Below, one piece after another: positions 1 to 10,595 of a stretch of DNA of 64,000 nt (positions are counted from its first letter, which is position 1; each line of letters opens with the position of its first letter). The notes beneath the pieces were generated by a model. It saw only the letters and a program-made list of their open reading frames with translations. It searched no databases and was not told where the DNA came from. Made by a program: the position numbers and the translations under genes. Source of the DNA: Undaria pinnatifida (lineage: Eukaryota > Sar > Phaeophyceae > Laminariales > Alariaceae); the NCBI GenBank assembly GCA_012845835.1, contig JABAKD010000016.1, positions 14,897,625 to 14,961,624 on the forward strand. The letters run 5' to 3'.

Positions 1-20
1 GCGCATGGCAACCCCCGCAC

Positions 21-166
21 CTGACAGCCGCGGCGAACACTTCCGCTGCCGAAGCGGTGCCCTTGTCCACCAATAGGGTAAGCGGTGGGCCTTTAGCAGC
101 GGGTCCCGCTTCCATCGTTGTCCTTGCTTCGACTGAACCGTTCTTGCGGATGATGAACACCACGTC
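21..166 (-). CDS. ctpA: CtpA exon 7: catalytic serine exon
   Basis: Acceptor tatgccccag, donor AG|GTGCGG at 20-15. It encodes DVVFIIRKNGSVEAR and PPLTLLVDKGTASAAEVFAA. The S of TAS aligns with the catalytic Ser of Tsp (Ser430) and D1 protease. It ends in phase 2, so the next exon, carrying the general-base Lys, is outside the window. Confidence 0.93.
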
Positions 167-3100
167 CTGGGGCATACCGGTACACATCACATCGTAGTAG
201 ACTCAGCCGCAAGAAAACAATTGAAATGGCAGGGGCACACAACAAAAAAGAGGAAACGATTCCGCAATCCAACAAAGGTCCAACAAACAATTAGCAACTA
301 ACCAGCGGGGCGTGAGTGATTCATGTACAAAACAGATAGATGAATAGCAGCTTTTTTATTTTTTCTTGATTTTAGTATACCCCCCCCCCTCTTCGTCTCG
401 AAAGGGATGGGTGGTCAATGGTCAAACGACTAAAAGACAAGCAACACATGAGTACCCCACCCCTATTCGACTACAGCCATGCATGAATATCGAGTACACC
501 CCCCCCCTTCCCTGCTTGAGCCTCGAAAATCAAGTGCTGTTTCGATTTTTCATTTTTCTTGCATCCCTGGATACGACGGCAAGATATTAAAATAATATAT
601 GATAGTTTCGAACTTTATTTCGAGGTGAGCACGGTCCACCGTCATCTGAAGTTATAACAAAAAACACGCAAACATCCTACGCTAGTACCCGCTGATATTT
701 TTCTTGTTTCCGACGATACTGACTTCTCGTGCTAAGGTTATACCCAGGGAGGCACCAAAAAGAGAAAACGGAGCCATCCTCCTGAAGGAGTTGAAAAAAA
801 AAAAAAAAAAAAAAGCGTTGTGATTTTTGTGCGAATCGAGAAAATGACGGAGGGTTTACAAAAAAAATAAAAAGGCTTTGGTAAGCCCCTCCCCACCCTG
901 TGCGACTCGCCGAACGACTCACAGCGCTTCGCGCTTGGTGCACGCGATGTCTGCCTGGTCGGTGAAAACCCGACCCGCTCCGTGCCGGCATCTTCGGGAT
1001 GCGAGCGTCGATGATTACGGTTATGCATGAAACAAGACCACCCCCCCCCCCTCCCTGTCTGGCTCTTTTGAAGCGTGGGCAATACTATTTTTATTAGTGT
1101 TTCCTTGGGGTAACCGAAAAACACACACACATCTCGATACCATACACCAATCTGATATGCATGAGACCTAGACAAGGGGGTATGCTACAATCAAGTAAAA
1201 AGCCATTGAAAAAAAACTTCCTTCTAATTTGTACAGAATTCCGACGCACCTTATTTGTTTTGATCGGGCATAAGCTTTTCATCGCCTACTCTACGCCATA
1301 TGGGAAAGCCCGACTAGGAAACACGCCACACCAAACCCGGTGGCACGTTTCGTTATTACTAGGACTTTCTCGAGCAACAGCACAATTCTAAAAACAACGC
1401 CGCGACCTATAATGCTCTACATAAGGATATGTATCATTGGACCCTACAGCACCTTTCCAGAATCTAGAAACAGGCCAGCGGTGTCTATCCCGGCAGGTAG
1501 CAATCCCCCCACGTTGCCTCTCAGATCGACAACGAGTCGGTTCACCCCTTTCGACTTAAAACGATCCATGGCAGCTTGCACGTCCCCGACCGTGTTGGAG
1601 CTGAACGACTTGATCCGAATAATCTGTCACACCAAAAAGCGCCAGAAGAAATGAGACAAAAAAAACAAGAAAAAAGACACCATCTACATCGCTTGATCTC
1701 CGTATAATCTGTCAATTTAGCACACGAACGCGCGGTAGGAAGTGGGAGCAAAAATAAAAACTAAGGTTACACGTGCTTGATCACTTGATCCGTATGATCT
1801 GTCCCACGCAATCACGACATAATAGCAAGTGGGAAGTAAAAGACCAACACAGCAGTTATCGGCACGTGCTTGATCAGACACGCTCAGCCCTTATCGGCGA
1901 CAAGCTCCAAAGAGCGGGGGGACCTGTAACGCTGCAACAATACAATCGGCGGACTCGACCACCCGGTACGTCAAGTTGCGCAGCATTCGACGAGCACGCA
2001 TCATGAAGTGGCGCGAAGGATTTACACCAGGCCATCTTCGCTGTGATAATGAGTATCGACCCTAAATTTGTCGAACTCGCAGCTGACGTTGTTAGAATAA
2101 TCTTATACAACACGTTTACGAGTACAAGCTGGGCCAGCCATAAAACGCGCAACCAATCATGGAGTCGCATCTCGTACAATCTATGGCGAGTTAGGACATG
2201 AAATTTAGAGGGATTGACCCTGGCTGGCACCTTAGTGTATAACATACGCGAAAAAGAGAAAAAAAAACGTGCAAAATCACGGATTGGGTCACATCTCCCG
2301 GGACGGGCCGGGTCAGGGTTGATTTGCAACATTTTTAGGCTTCGACTTGATCTTGCCGAGATATCCGTGAATCCTCCAAAAGTACTTGCACCATTTCTGT
2401 TTTTAGCCGACGTTTATAACCTCAAGTTCTCCTATGACAGTTCCAAAATCGCCGTTCCCGATCGAGGCAAACATTGGTGGAGGCGTTACTGGGAGCACAA
2501 GGAGAAGATCGACAACACTTTTGCTGCCCAATTGGTGGCCCATCACGACATATGTCCAAAGCAAATATCTATACTTTAATCAAGTGTAACGAGGAAAATG
2601 TTATATATTGCGATGCACCGCTCAATTTGGTGGCTTTTTGCCTGGAATTCGAACACCGTATTCGTGACGCCGGTGCCAAATTTATTACCTGGGTGTTAGG
2701 TGTCGCTTATTATTAGCTACTATTAGCTACTACTTTGTTAGTTAGTACCTGGTATTAGCTAGTATTAGCACGATATAGTCAGTCAACTCGCAGCTCCAAT
2801 AAATACTTGCCACGAAAGCACTTGTGGCAATCGATCGACTTGTGCGCTCACCCCCACACTGCGTCCGTCGATGTTGGCCTCCTTCGACACCACCCCTTCA
2901 ACCTTGAACTTCCGTCTAGTCACGATCAAGTCTAGCTTTTCTCCCTTGCCCACATTAGCACCCCCCCTCCCCCCCCCTCCTGCCGCTGCCGAAGCTCCCC
3001 GCTCCGCGACGATGCCAACCTTGGTGTTCTCTGTACCTCTCAGGAGTGCTGCAGCGTCGTCAGGAGTCAGACCTCGGCATTCATCCCCGCTGATCTGCAA

Positions 3101-6100
3101 CAACAGATCTCCAGCCTGCGCACGTTTGGAAGGATAGCATCGGCAGGAAAGCGACTACATCAAGCGATTGCATCAAGCATCAAGCGATGGCGAGCAAGAT
3201 TTTCAGTTTTTCGGTTGTCGCACCTCAGGCAGATACTGTTCTAGCTGGAGCTGCTGTAGAGCACGAGATACGATAGATGTAGGCCTTCCAAGGTGTTTCT
3301 TTTTTGTGATTGATGGCTCTCTTTAAGCGACTGAACTGAGGACCTATCCACAGATTTTAATCGGATCTACTATATATACCCGGTAGACAGGTAGCCCCCT
3401 CCAAAAGGTAACTTACACTATAATTATCTGTTTTATGCATGTCTAATGGTTTTGTCTACCAAAATGCGGGTTATAAAGTTTCCGTGCGCAGAATAAGGCT
3501 GAACGTCTCAGTCCTGCTGACCCTGGTATCAACAGGGGAGTCACCGACCTGCATCCTTCACGAGGGGATGCACACCCCACCCCGTAACACTTGCGATCGA
3601 AGTATCACACGCAGTTGGCAAAGCTGAGTTTTGATAAAAATCCTTTTTTGGTCGATCTCACAGCTCAAGGGTATTTTTTCATGTTTAAAATAGACAGAGT
3701 TACCCGTTAACCTCCTAAAGTAGTAGACCATCGGATTGCGTGTTCGACGTAATTCACATTTTTTGTCACCAAGTCGGCTGAATGTGTAATGTATGGGTGC
3801 GTGATATATGCTAGGTACCAGGTATACAACCTTGTCGTGGTCGCTATCTCGGAGTCGCAAAAGCGTCGTCGAAATGTCACACAAAACGTCAGCCCGAACG
3901 CAGCGTAGTACTATAAAATGAAAACACACTCCAGCTGTGAGATCGAAGATTTCGTCGAAACTCATCTTTGCAAGCTGTGTGTGATATGTACCAGGTATAC
4001 ATGAACAGCAGTAAAAACTAAACATTAGGCTATGAGCCTGACTCCATCGGTATGGAGGCCGCTGTCCTTGGTTGGGGCTTTTGGCATACGTAAGTCATTC
4101 GTATACCATACGTATAGAGCACCTCAACTGAAATGAGGTGCAAGTGCTGAACCCCATTGTACCACGCGTCGCAAGGCAGAGGGAGTCAGCTATGAGGGAG
4201 GGGCGTATTGCGCGAGTTGATAGTCAGCTTCACCTGGAGACCGGCCTCTTCTGCTGGGGTCCCCTTCTCAATGCCAACGACGAGCGGCAGATCCCTCTCC
4301 ACATCAAACGACAGCGACACCCCAACTCCCGCAACATCGCCAGAGGAGGACTAACACAGAACGGTGAGATTCGACAGAGGTACGGGCGGGAGGTAGGGGT
4401 GGGGGTGACGGTGGGGAGGGGAGGGGGGAGGGAAGACGGGGATAGGGAGGGGGTGAGGGTGGAGAAGGGCGTGGGGGTGGGGGTGAGGCAAGAGAGCGGG
4501 GAGAGTGGAGTCGCTATCGAAGGAGAGCGACACTCCTACAACCCGCAACAATGCCCGAGGAGGATATAACCCCCAACCGCTGAGGCCAGAGGCAGGGTAG
4601 GGGCAGCGAGACGGTATGGACAGGGAGACGGCGCAGTAGTAGTGCAGATGGCGCGAAAGCATAGACAGTAGGAAGGGGGCATCATGCATATTTCAACGAC
4701 GCTTCAGACGGGTGCAATAACATCAAAATTTCACTCTTGGGGAGCGATAGAAAAAAACATCAAGGACGCGTGCTACGATACGGGTATACTATGGTACCAG
4801 TGTATATTATGGTATATATTATGGTCTATATTGTGCATATTTTGCGACCATAACGTGTCTGATGGCCTGTACGATGCTACTAATATGACTACTAATACTA
4901 GTAATATTACTAGTTTTTAGTAGTATTACTAATACTACTACTACTACTACTACTAATACCATGGCGGCGTCATGCCATACAGCATATACAGTACCTGCAC
5001 GATGGTAGCGTACTTGGCGGGTGGAAGGTACCTCGTGTAGCGATCCCCCAGGGACGCCAGCAACTTAGCTAGGGACACGTTCAGCTCGGCCTCCGTCATG
5101 CCCTTTGCGGCGTCCTGCGGAGAGCATGCGGAATCAAGCACATTGAATGATAGGGGGCATAGCCAAGAAACCTTGATTAGGCCACAAGCAGAGATTGCAC
5201 ATACTGGTGCGACCTATCATATCCATTGGACAGATCACTATCTACAGAAAATCACATAGATCATCTAGACCATCTAGATCATCTAGATAATTTAGATCCT
5301 TCATCTCTCGTTGTGATATGTTGTGCAGGATCTATGTAGTACAGATCCACCTGCCACATTTTCGATACGAGGGCGTGCAGATAATATAGATCATACATAG
5401 ATGATGAACATGGATTCGATCTGTCCACCGTGAGATTGTTCTACAATTCTACAAAGGTGGTCCAGGATCGATGCCGTAATGTACGAGTGGTACATATACT
5501 GAATAATATATTGCGAAACATGTGTCCCGGGGCGAGTGGATTAGCATGATGGACGAAGCGGCAAATCAGCCACCACCTATCCACGACCACGTACAGTGAG
5601 GGTCTACCTGTAGCGCCGTCTTGAATAGTGCCTAATGCCGGTATAGTGCCGGTGAAATTACCTAGCACAACTGGAACAAGCTACACTATTGCAGTACCAA
5701 GTACCGGTATTGTACCCAATAGTGCCGGTGTCCGGTACAATGCCGGTATTTGGCTGGCATATGCCGGACTGGACTATAAGTACGAGTTGAGCTAGTCAAG
5801 ATTATATCAAAACATGAGATCGGCCACGCACCGCCCAATTTTACGCAGGTGGACATGAATATATATGACACGGCGTTGTTCATGCACCAACAGAGACGTG
5901 TCTTCCCGGGCTTCTTTTTTTTCCCGCGAGACATGACCGAAAATGCAGTCCGAAAAAAAGAGAAACGCAACAGATACTCATCTGAGAAAAAAAAAATCGA
6001 AACGCCAGGAAAAACTTAATTTCGCACGGGCGTCAACAACACGGGGTGAAATTCCACATGAAAAAAACGCAAAATTGAGCGGTGCATCGCAGCGTATACC

Positions 6101-8532
6101 GTTTTTTCGTTGCAATTGGTGTGAATAATAGCTTTGGCCATATCTCGTGATGAGCGACGAATTGGGCAATAAGACTGATGTCAATCTTCTCCTCGTGTCC
6201 CCAGCAAAATCTGCACCAAATTTTGTCTTGATCGGGAACGACGAGTTTGGAACTGTGATGGGAGATTAATAGTACTTTAATAGTGCATAAACGTCGGCGA
6301 TCGTTTTTTAAAAAATTGTGCTTTCTGAGCATTACGGACATCTCGGCGAGATCGAGTCGAATTCCAAATATATCATAACTGCATTTTTTTGCATATTATA
6401 TACCCTAAGGTGCCAGGGTCTGTCCTTCTAAAATTGACATCCCAACTCGCAGTAGTTCACGAGTGTTCGTTTCATGACCAGTTGAGTGTTCGACGCTCAG
6501 CATTGCAAGCTGCGAGATAATTCGGCCGCGCGCTCTTACACGATACTTCCTTGTCAAGGGTATACATACCTGGTACGAAGTAGGTTAGCGACTCCTCTGC
6601 ATGCCGCCAGGGTGTTTTTTACTTCGTGTTTTGGAAAGTACCCTTAGTCGTAAACGCTCAATGACGGCAGCCACGATGGCAAATGCGCGCACTATGTCAC
6701 TCCTGCTGCATCATACGGGCTCGCACCTTGAGAGCTTGCTGCCGCAGACCGAACCAGTCTTGCCCGGCAAAAGTCCGATCAACGTACAATCGGTCCACGG
6801 TCCGCTGTGAAGTGGGGAGGGGGTCGGGGGGGCGGAAAGTGCCAGTTGATGGGGCAACGTGAGCGATTGCTTGGCTCCTCGAGGAGGAGCTACGAACTGC
6901 CAGTTCGGTGGGGAGGATGTCTGGTCCACGCCTTGTGGCTGGTCATGCTGGATTTCGAGACTGCTGTATTCTAGCTATTTAATACTTGTACACCGCAAAT
7001 TAACGAGCATAAAAAGCTGAAAATATTGACGAGGATAGTAAGCTCAAAAGCGGGAATGCTGAACCCAACGCGCAGTAAAAAATGAAGCCATGCACGGGGG
7101 GGGGGTAGAAGGGAAGACACCTGTGACCACGGCCGGTCAAGAAGGTCGCTGAGGGTAAAAACCTCCTACCAGTTGAGCTAGAGAGTAAAAGTGATTATTA
7201 AAAAACACACGCGCAGATTCACAACTCGGACAGATCACGATCTAAATCATACATTCACCTATTAATAGATTATCTAGATCATATAGATAATCTACTGTAA
7301 GATCCTGCATCTGCCGTTATGAGATGTCTGACAGGATCTGTATAAAGAGTGCAGATCGAACCCTGGAAAAACAAAGCTAGCTCCTGCAGATCGTACGGCT
7401 CCCACCCGGCAACATGAACCAGATAGATCATACAGGTCTATTCCCTGAAATATCTAGATAATCCAGTGGGGATAGCTCATCTGTCCGACGTGCACGAAGT
7501 CCAGGTAGTTTGTCGCCAAGGACGTGGGTTGTTCCTACGCAACATACGGGGGATACGGATGCCATTTTAACTCACAAAGTTATGACACCATCATGACATC
7601 AGCGCGACGTCCTCGGAACCCTAAAACTGCAGCCCTAAATTGCTAAATTGCAAGCCGCGCGCTACTCGTTTTGTCAGGGTGAAAGTGTGTGAGGGTGAAA
7701 GGCGTTGTCTGACCAACCCCATTGGACCACACCTCCATTTTGTTTGGCCAACTCTAATCCCACCCCGCACCCTTTATCCCACCTCTAGGTTAGGGCTGAG
7801 ACTTCTGGTTGGGTTGGGGCCTGATCACACCCCGAGGCCGTCCGTGAGTGCGTAAGCGCGAACCGTAATCGTGTGGTTTGCAACTGACTAGTACTACAGC
7901 AGTCGTAGGAGTGCACGGCTGCGCCCCATGATCGTATCAACCCAGGATATGACACCACGACAACCAGGTTCCCATATGTCCGGAAATTTAAGTGCCGTTG
8001 GTATATGAATAAGAATATCAAACGGTTCTTACATGTCTGGACAGAGCAGTACGTTGGGCACTACTCTCGTTGTTGTCGCTTTGTAAAATTATTTTAACTC
8101 GAAAATAATAGAGAAACGTGCCTGCACGATACGTATCACAGCAGTAGGTCGTGGGTGCATACACGATGCCATGCCGCTGTAAGCTGAGCAACTGGTAGGG
8201 TAGAGCAAGGCAGTCAGTAACTTTGATGGAGCCTGCCTATACTGTAAATACCATATATGTCTGGTACTGCAGGCCGTACTCACCCACGTCTCGGCGATGG
8301 CCCGCTGCTCGTCGTTGAAGCTCGCTGCGCTCGCCGAACGCACTCCTCCCCCTACAGAAGCAACCCTTGCAGTCGTCTGCGAGTGCTCCATTGACCCAAA
8401 CCCGACTTCCCACGCGGGCACAACACCAGTAAACACAACAGCGGTCGCCAAAATGGTGGCTATCACAGCTCTAGCTCTCACAGAATGCCAGCTAGGCGTG
8501 TCACCGTAGTCTCCTCGAGATGACTCTGCCAT
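21..8532 (-). CDS. ctpA: C-terminal processing protease (CtpA/Tsp, peptidase S41), seven exons, 3' end outside window
   Basis: Serine endoprotease of the Tsp/CtpA family. Plastid members cut the C-terminal extension of precursor D1 in the thylakoid lumen. Exons in transcript order: 8284-8532, 6727-6804, 4995-5114, 4234-4350, 2852-3115, 1453-1623, 21-166. All joins are in phase and give about 381 residues to the window edge. Seen in order: a hydrophobic segment (about residues 22-40), the helical domain (VDRLYVDRTF, GQDWFGLRQQ, SLGDRYTRYLPP), a PDZ domain (GVGVSLSF to LLRGTENTKVGIV), and the S41 core (IRIKSFSSNT, VDLRGNVGGLL, VDKGTASAAEVF). By alignment with Tsp the catalytic Ser is the S of GTASAAE, about residue 372; the catalytic Lys should lie in the missing 3' exons. 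A plastid role is inferred from the family. The bacterial-type fold and N-terminal hydrophobic stretch fit lumenal import. Confidence 0.95.
167..1452. other. CtpA intron 6, repeats only
   Basis: Holds a plus-strand repeat at about 345-500 (cttcgtctcgaaagggatg, shared with 43.4 kb), a poly-A run at 793-814, a copy of the 45.9-46.1 kb repeat split around 750-1080, and the 880-1015 segment described separately. No exon signal seen. Confidence 0.6.
880..1015 (+). repeat. Coding-like repeat shared with 60.56-60.70 kb
   Basis: About 110 bases match the minus strand of 60.56-60.67 kb, reading RLAERLTALRAW, then TRCLPG, in both copies. Reading-frame similarity between two intronic copies suggests a fragment of a mobile-element protein. 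I do not recognise the family. Confidence 0.55.
1453..1623 (-). CDS. ctpA: CtpA exon 6: S41 core (DLRGNVGG)
   Basis: Acceptor gtgtgacag, donor AAG|GTGCTG. It encodes IIRIKSFSSNTVGDVQAAMD and VNRLVVDLRGNVGGLLPAGI, the central beta-sheet and oxyanion-side glycine loop of S41 peptidases. 57 codons, phase 0 at both ends. Confidence 0.94.
1624..2851. other. CtpA intron 5, dispersed repeats
   Basis: Contains a copy of the 'ATGAGTATCGACCC' repeat (about 2030-2120), a truncated GC-rich MITE end (2270-2335), and tandem ttagctactattagc near 2710-2770. No additional exon recognised. Confidence 0.5.
2852..3115 (-). CDS. ctpA: CtpA exon 5: second half of PDZ domain and linker
   Basis: Acceptor gtgcgcag, donor GTGAGC. 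It encodes AGDLLLQISGDECRGLTPDD, then ALLRGTENTKVGIVAERG, a Gly-rich insert ([16 protein letters not shown]) and the returning strand LIVTRRKFKVEGV. The Gly-rich insert is not usual for the family. 88 codons, phase 0 at both ends. Confidence 0.93.
3116..4233. repeat. CtpA intron 4 with fold-back repeat copy (about 3470-4000)
   Basis: The stretch around 3590-3680 reappears inverted at 3900-3990, with a core of gagatcgaagatttcgtcg and caagctgtgtgtgat. The same unit occurs near 12.0, 42.6 and 54.6 kb, so this looks like a DNA element with long inverted ends. Confidence 0.55.
4234..4350 (-). CDS. ctpA: CtpA exon 4: first half of PDZ domain
   Basis: Acceptor gtgttag, donor CAG|GTGAAG. It encodes SSSGDVAGVGVSLSFDVERD and LPLVVGIEKGTPAEEAGLQ: the PDZ carboxylate-binding strand (GVGVSL) and the conserved 'SPAxxAGL' helix. 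A decayed partial copy of this exon lies 0.2 kb upstream in the transcript, at 4507-4568. Confidence 0.92.
4385..4500 (+). repeat. G-rich minisatellite (GGGGTG type) next to CtpA exon 4
   Basis: Plus-strand runs such as ggtaggggtgggggtgacgg and ggagaagggcgtgggggtgg. In the transcript this is the C-rich tract upstream of the exon 4 acceptor. It has G-quadruplex potential on the plus strand. Confidence 0.8.
4507..4568 (-). pseudogene. Ghost copy of the 5' part of CtpA exon 4
   Basis: The first ~55 bases of exon 4 and its acceptor side are repeated here: tcctcctcgggc, attgttgcgggtt and gtgtcgctctccttcgat on the minus strand versus the real exon at 4299-4355. Small insertions put it out of frame with the real exon (a shadow frame reads VVGVSLSFD). 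It runs into a G-rich minisatellite, so it is probably an unused duplicate. Confidence 0.7.
4995..5114 (-). CDS. ctpA: CtpA exon 3: SLGDRYTRYLPP block
   Basis: Acceptor ccgcag, donor CAG|GTACTG. It encodes DAAKGMTEAELN then KLLASLGDRYTRYLPPAKY, matching the 'LGDPFTRFL' block that precedes the PDZ domain in CtpA. 40 codons, phase 0 at both ends. Confidence 0.93.
5115..6726. other. CtpA intron 2
   Basis: Contains a copy of a 'gatcatctagatcatctaga' repeat family (5195-5430; other copies about 7215-7490, 35570-35850, 37075-37185, 58150-58260) and AT-rich unique sequence. No exon seen. Confidence 0.5.
6727..6804 (-). CDS. ctpA: CtpA exon 2: helical domain (VDRTF..GQDWF)
   Basis: Acceptor cttcacag just above 6804, donor AAG|GTGCGA below 6727. 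It encodes RTVDRLYVDRTFAGQDWF and GLRQQALK, the hallmark N-terminal block of CtpA proteases. 26 codons, phase 0 at both ends. A long pyrimidine tract, read as G-runs on the plus strand at 6810-6835, precedes the acceptor. Confidence 0.92.
6805..8283. other. CtpA intron 1
   Basis: G-rich tract at 6810-6835 (C-rich acceptor tract in the transcript), a second copy of the ctagatcat repeat family (7215-7490), and a short repeat at 7110-7190 (acctgtgaccacggccggtc) shared, inverted, with 46.19-46.26 kb. No further exon recognised. Confidence 0.5.
8284..8532 (-). CDS. ctpA: CtpA exon 1 seen: N-terminal targeting/hydrophobic segment and start of mature protein
   Basis: It ends in FNDEQRAIAETW followed by donor GTGAGT (8283-8278). 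The ATG at 8532 gives MAESSRGDYG, then RARAVIATILATAVVFTGVV, a hydrophobic run suited to a thylakoid-transfer or membrane segment. The frame stays open upstream, with another ATG at 8739 (MESTRYRGLLLVLVL), so the true start and the heterokont signal peptide, if any, are uncertain. An upstream exon is possible. Confidence 0.75.
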
Positions 8533-8739
8533 GGGGCTGGTTCGAGTACGACTGATGGCCGTGATATATCTGGTACCTCGTGGTTGCGACGGCAGTGTTG
8601 GTGCGATGGTGATTGACTCCGGCGAAAAAACTCCATGCCGACATGGCCGAGGAGGGGGCACATGTGATACTAGAGAATGGATTGGCCCGTGTTGGAGCAC
8701 GAGCACGAGTAAGAGACCACGGTAGCGTGTTGATTCCAT

Positions 8740-10280
8740 CACGATATCAAACAGGCAGCAGAGACATTCATGTTTTTTCTCCGTTTTCGAAAACAGCAAA
8801 AATGGAGTTGCGTCAATTGGCGAGGCGTTGATCGCAGGGGACGTCGTTACGACACAACCGGCCGCGCGTAGCCTGGCGCGCCGGCCTGTCGCGCGTCCCG
8901 CCTTTGTACATGGGTGTATTGTTTGTTTTACCGGTGTACCGGTGTCGTGAAGGGGTTGAATGGTCATGCATGCAGCCGCTAGGCTTCTCAGCGGGAAGGG
9001 ATGGGCAGCACAGATGACATACACGTGTCGAGAAACTTCGGCTTTATTAGTTCATCCTAAAATCAGTGCAGGCAACACTACTACTAGCTATTAATAGGCA
9101 ACACCCACCGCGCATACAAGATTTTCAGCCTTGGCCGGAAATAAATTTACTTCTATTAATATCAGGAATGTACCAGCTACCAGGTACCTGGTATCTATTA
9201 ATAATACCAGGTACTCTGTATCGGTGGACCGACAACGTCGCAACCTGTGACGCATCTATCAGGCACTAATGAAACATCTGTGACTAAATGCAAGCAGTTT
9301 GTCCCCAAAAACGTACCTGGTAGGTGCGTGGGTGTATTTCACACCACGTGATACATACACGCACCAGGTGACGTAGATTTTCACGGGTCAGATCCCTTCT
9401 CGCGGGTCGGATCGTGTCAAGGTGACCCGGCCCGATCCATGATATTAGAAAACTTTCTGACCCGACCCGACGTGACCCGTGAGATTTCCAGCACATGCTG
9501 ACCCGACCCGACTCGACACGCGGGTTTTTGAAACACCTTCTGACCCGACCCGCGGGCCGGGTCATGGCCCGTGGAAAACCTTGGCTAACTATTAATACCA
9601 ACACGGACTACAACAGTTACTGAGCATACTGTTGTAGCGCTCAGAAAGTGCGCTCGCAGAAACAGGCCTCGCTCCGAAGGAATCTGCATCGTAAGGTACC
9701 GTACACCAGCCTCCCTCTCTGCTTCAGAACAATGTTGGTATCATACCACAAACTAGACTGACGTCTATTATTAACATCATCAGGTACCAGATACCACTCT
9801 GGCCGGAAATGTGAGGACCGTTTGATAGGTATATTAATACCAAATAGGTCCCTATATTTACCCCCAATGGTACAAAGGACGGCTCTGGTGAAAGCGAAAC
9901 ACTCGTTTGGAATCCATTATTAAACTCGTACTGCAATCATCACGTCGACTTGCTACGCCGTTCGCGACCAAGCGCAGCAGCTCTGTACGAAGGCCGCTAG
10001 GGTTAAACTTACTTGTCGAAATAGTTATAAAAAGAAGTATTCATTACGATAACTAATTACCTGTTCTTGCTCTCTCCAAGGGCGTGCGTGCCCGCGCGCG
10101 ACCCAACACTACACATTATCACCACCCATCTAGCACTACAAGCGTACGAAAAATTACTAACCACTAAAAACCACGAAACAGTGCCACCTAACAACTACAA
10201 ACTATTACCAATTTAACACTGCAAAATATCACCACCTTCAATCCCCGCCGCGTTAGGTGCTGTTTTGCATACATTTTACG
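8740..10280. other. Intergenic region between TERT 3' end and ctpA 5' end
   Basis: About 1.5 kb separates the TERT stop from the furthest upstream candidate ctpA start. It holds one GC-rich MITE (9376-9585) and small palindromes built on taccaggtacc (9170-9215). It must contain the ctpA promoter and the TERT poly(A) region; I see no clear motif for either. Confidence 0.6.
9376..9585 (-). mobile_element. GC-rich MITE, CCAGGGCTTTTCACGGGTC family
   Basis: Inverted ends tttcacgggtc and ggcccgtggaaaaccttgg enclose repeated gacccgacccg blocks. Similar copies lie at 29299-29555, 46782-47041 and 51452-51703. Non-coding. The CAGGG-type ends resemble hAT elements, but no 8-bp target duplication was visible. 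Confidence 0.65.
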
Positions 10281-10595
10281 TCAAGTCTCCGCGGTAAGCG
10301 TGTGCAACAGTTCCAAGGCATCTGCACATCCCACTACCCGATGGAGCCTCCTCTCGGCCCCCCTCCGCTGAGCTTCCATCTTTGATCCCCTGTTATTTGA
10401 CCCGTTGCACACGCCCGAAGAACCCTCCTGAGACCCGTCCTTCGACTGCCTCCCTCCGCCCCCCCACCCGGCGGCTTGGAGAGCATCGTCAACGTCCAGT
10501 TTGCAGCGATAGAAGCCGCGGTGTTTCACTGAGAATTTCGCGTAGACTTCTCTGAAGGCGTGAAGGCCCAGCCAGGTTACCTCGAAGCGGCGAAC
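10281..10595 (-). CDS. TERT: TERT exon 24: C terminus and stop
   Basis: Acceptor gagtactcag, preceded by a C-rich (CCCCAA-like) tract. It encodes [18 protein letters not shown], matching the 'WLgl.AF..vl' helix near the TERT C terminus, then a Gly/Ser/Arg-rich tail and [11 protein letters not shown] before the stop at 10281-10283. The tail beyond residue ~40 of the exon is not conserved. Confidence 0.88.
   Translation of the reverse strand, partial: VRRFEVTWLGLHAFREVYAKFSVKHRGFYRCKLDVDDALQAAGWGGGGRQSKDGSQEGSSGVCNGSNNRGSKMEAQRRGAERRLHRVVGCADALELLHTLTAET

Noticed and set aside
8281-8831. Plus-strand open frames opposite the ctpA first exon
   Set aside because: Antisense shadows of the GC-rich coding exon.
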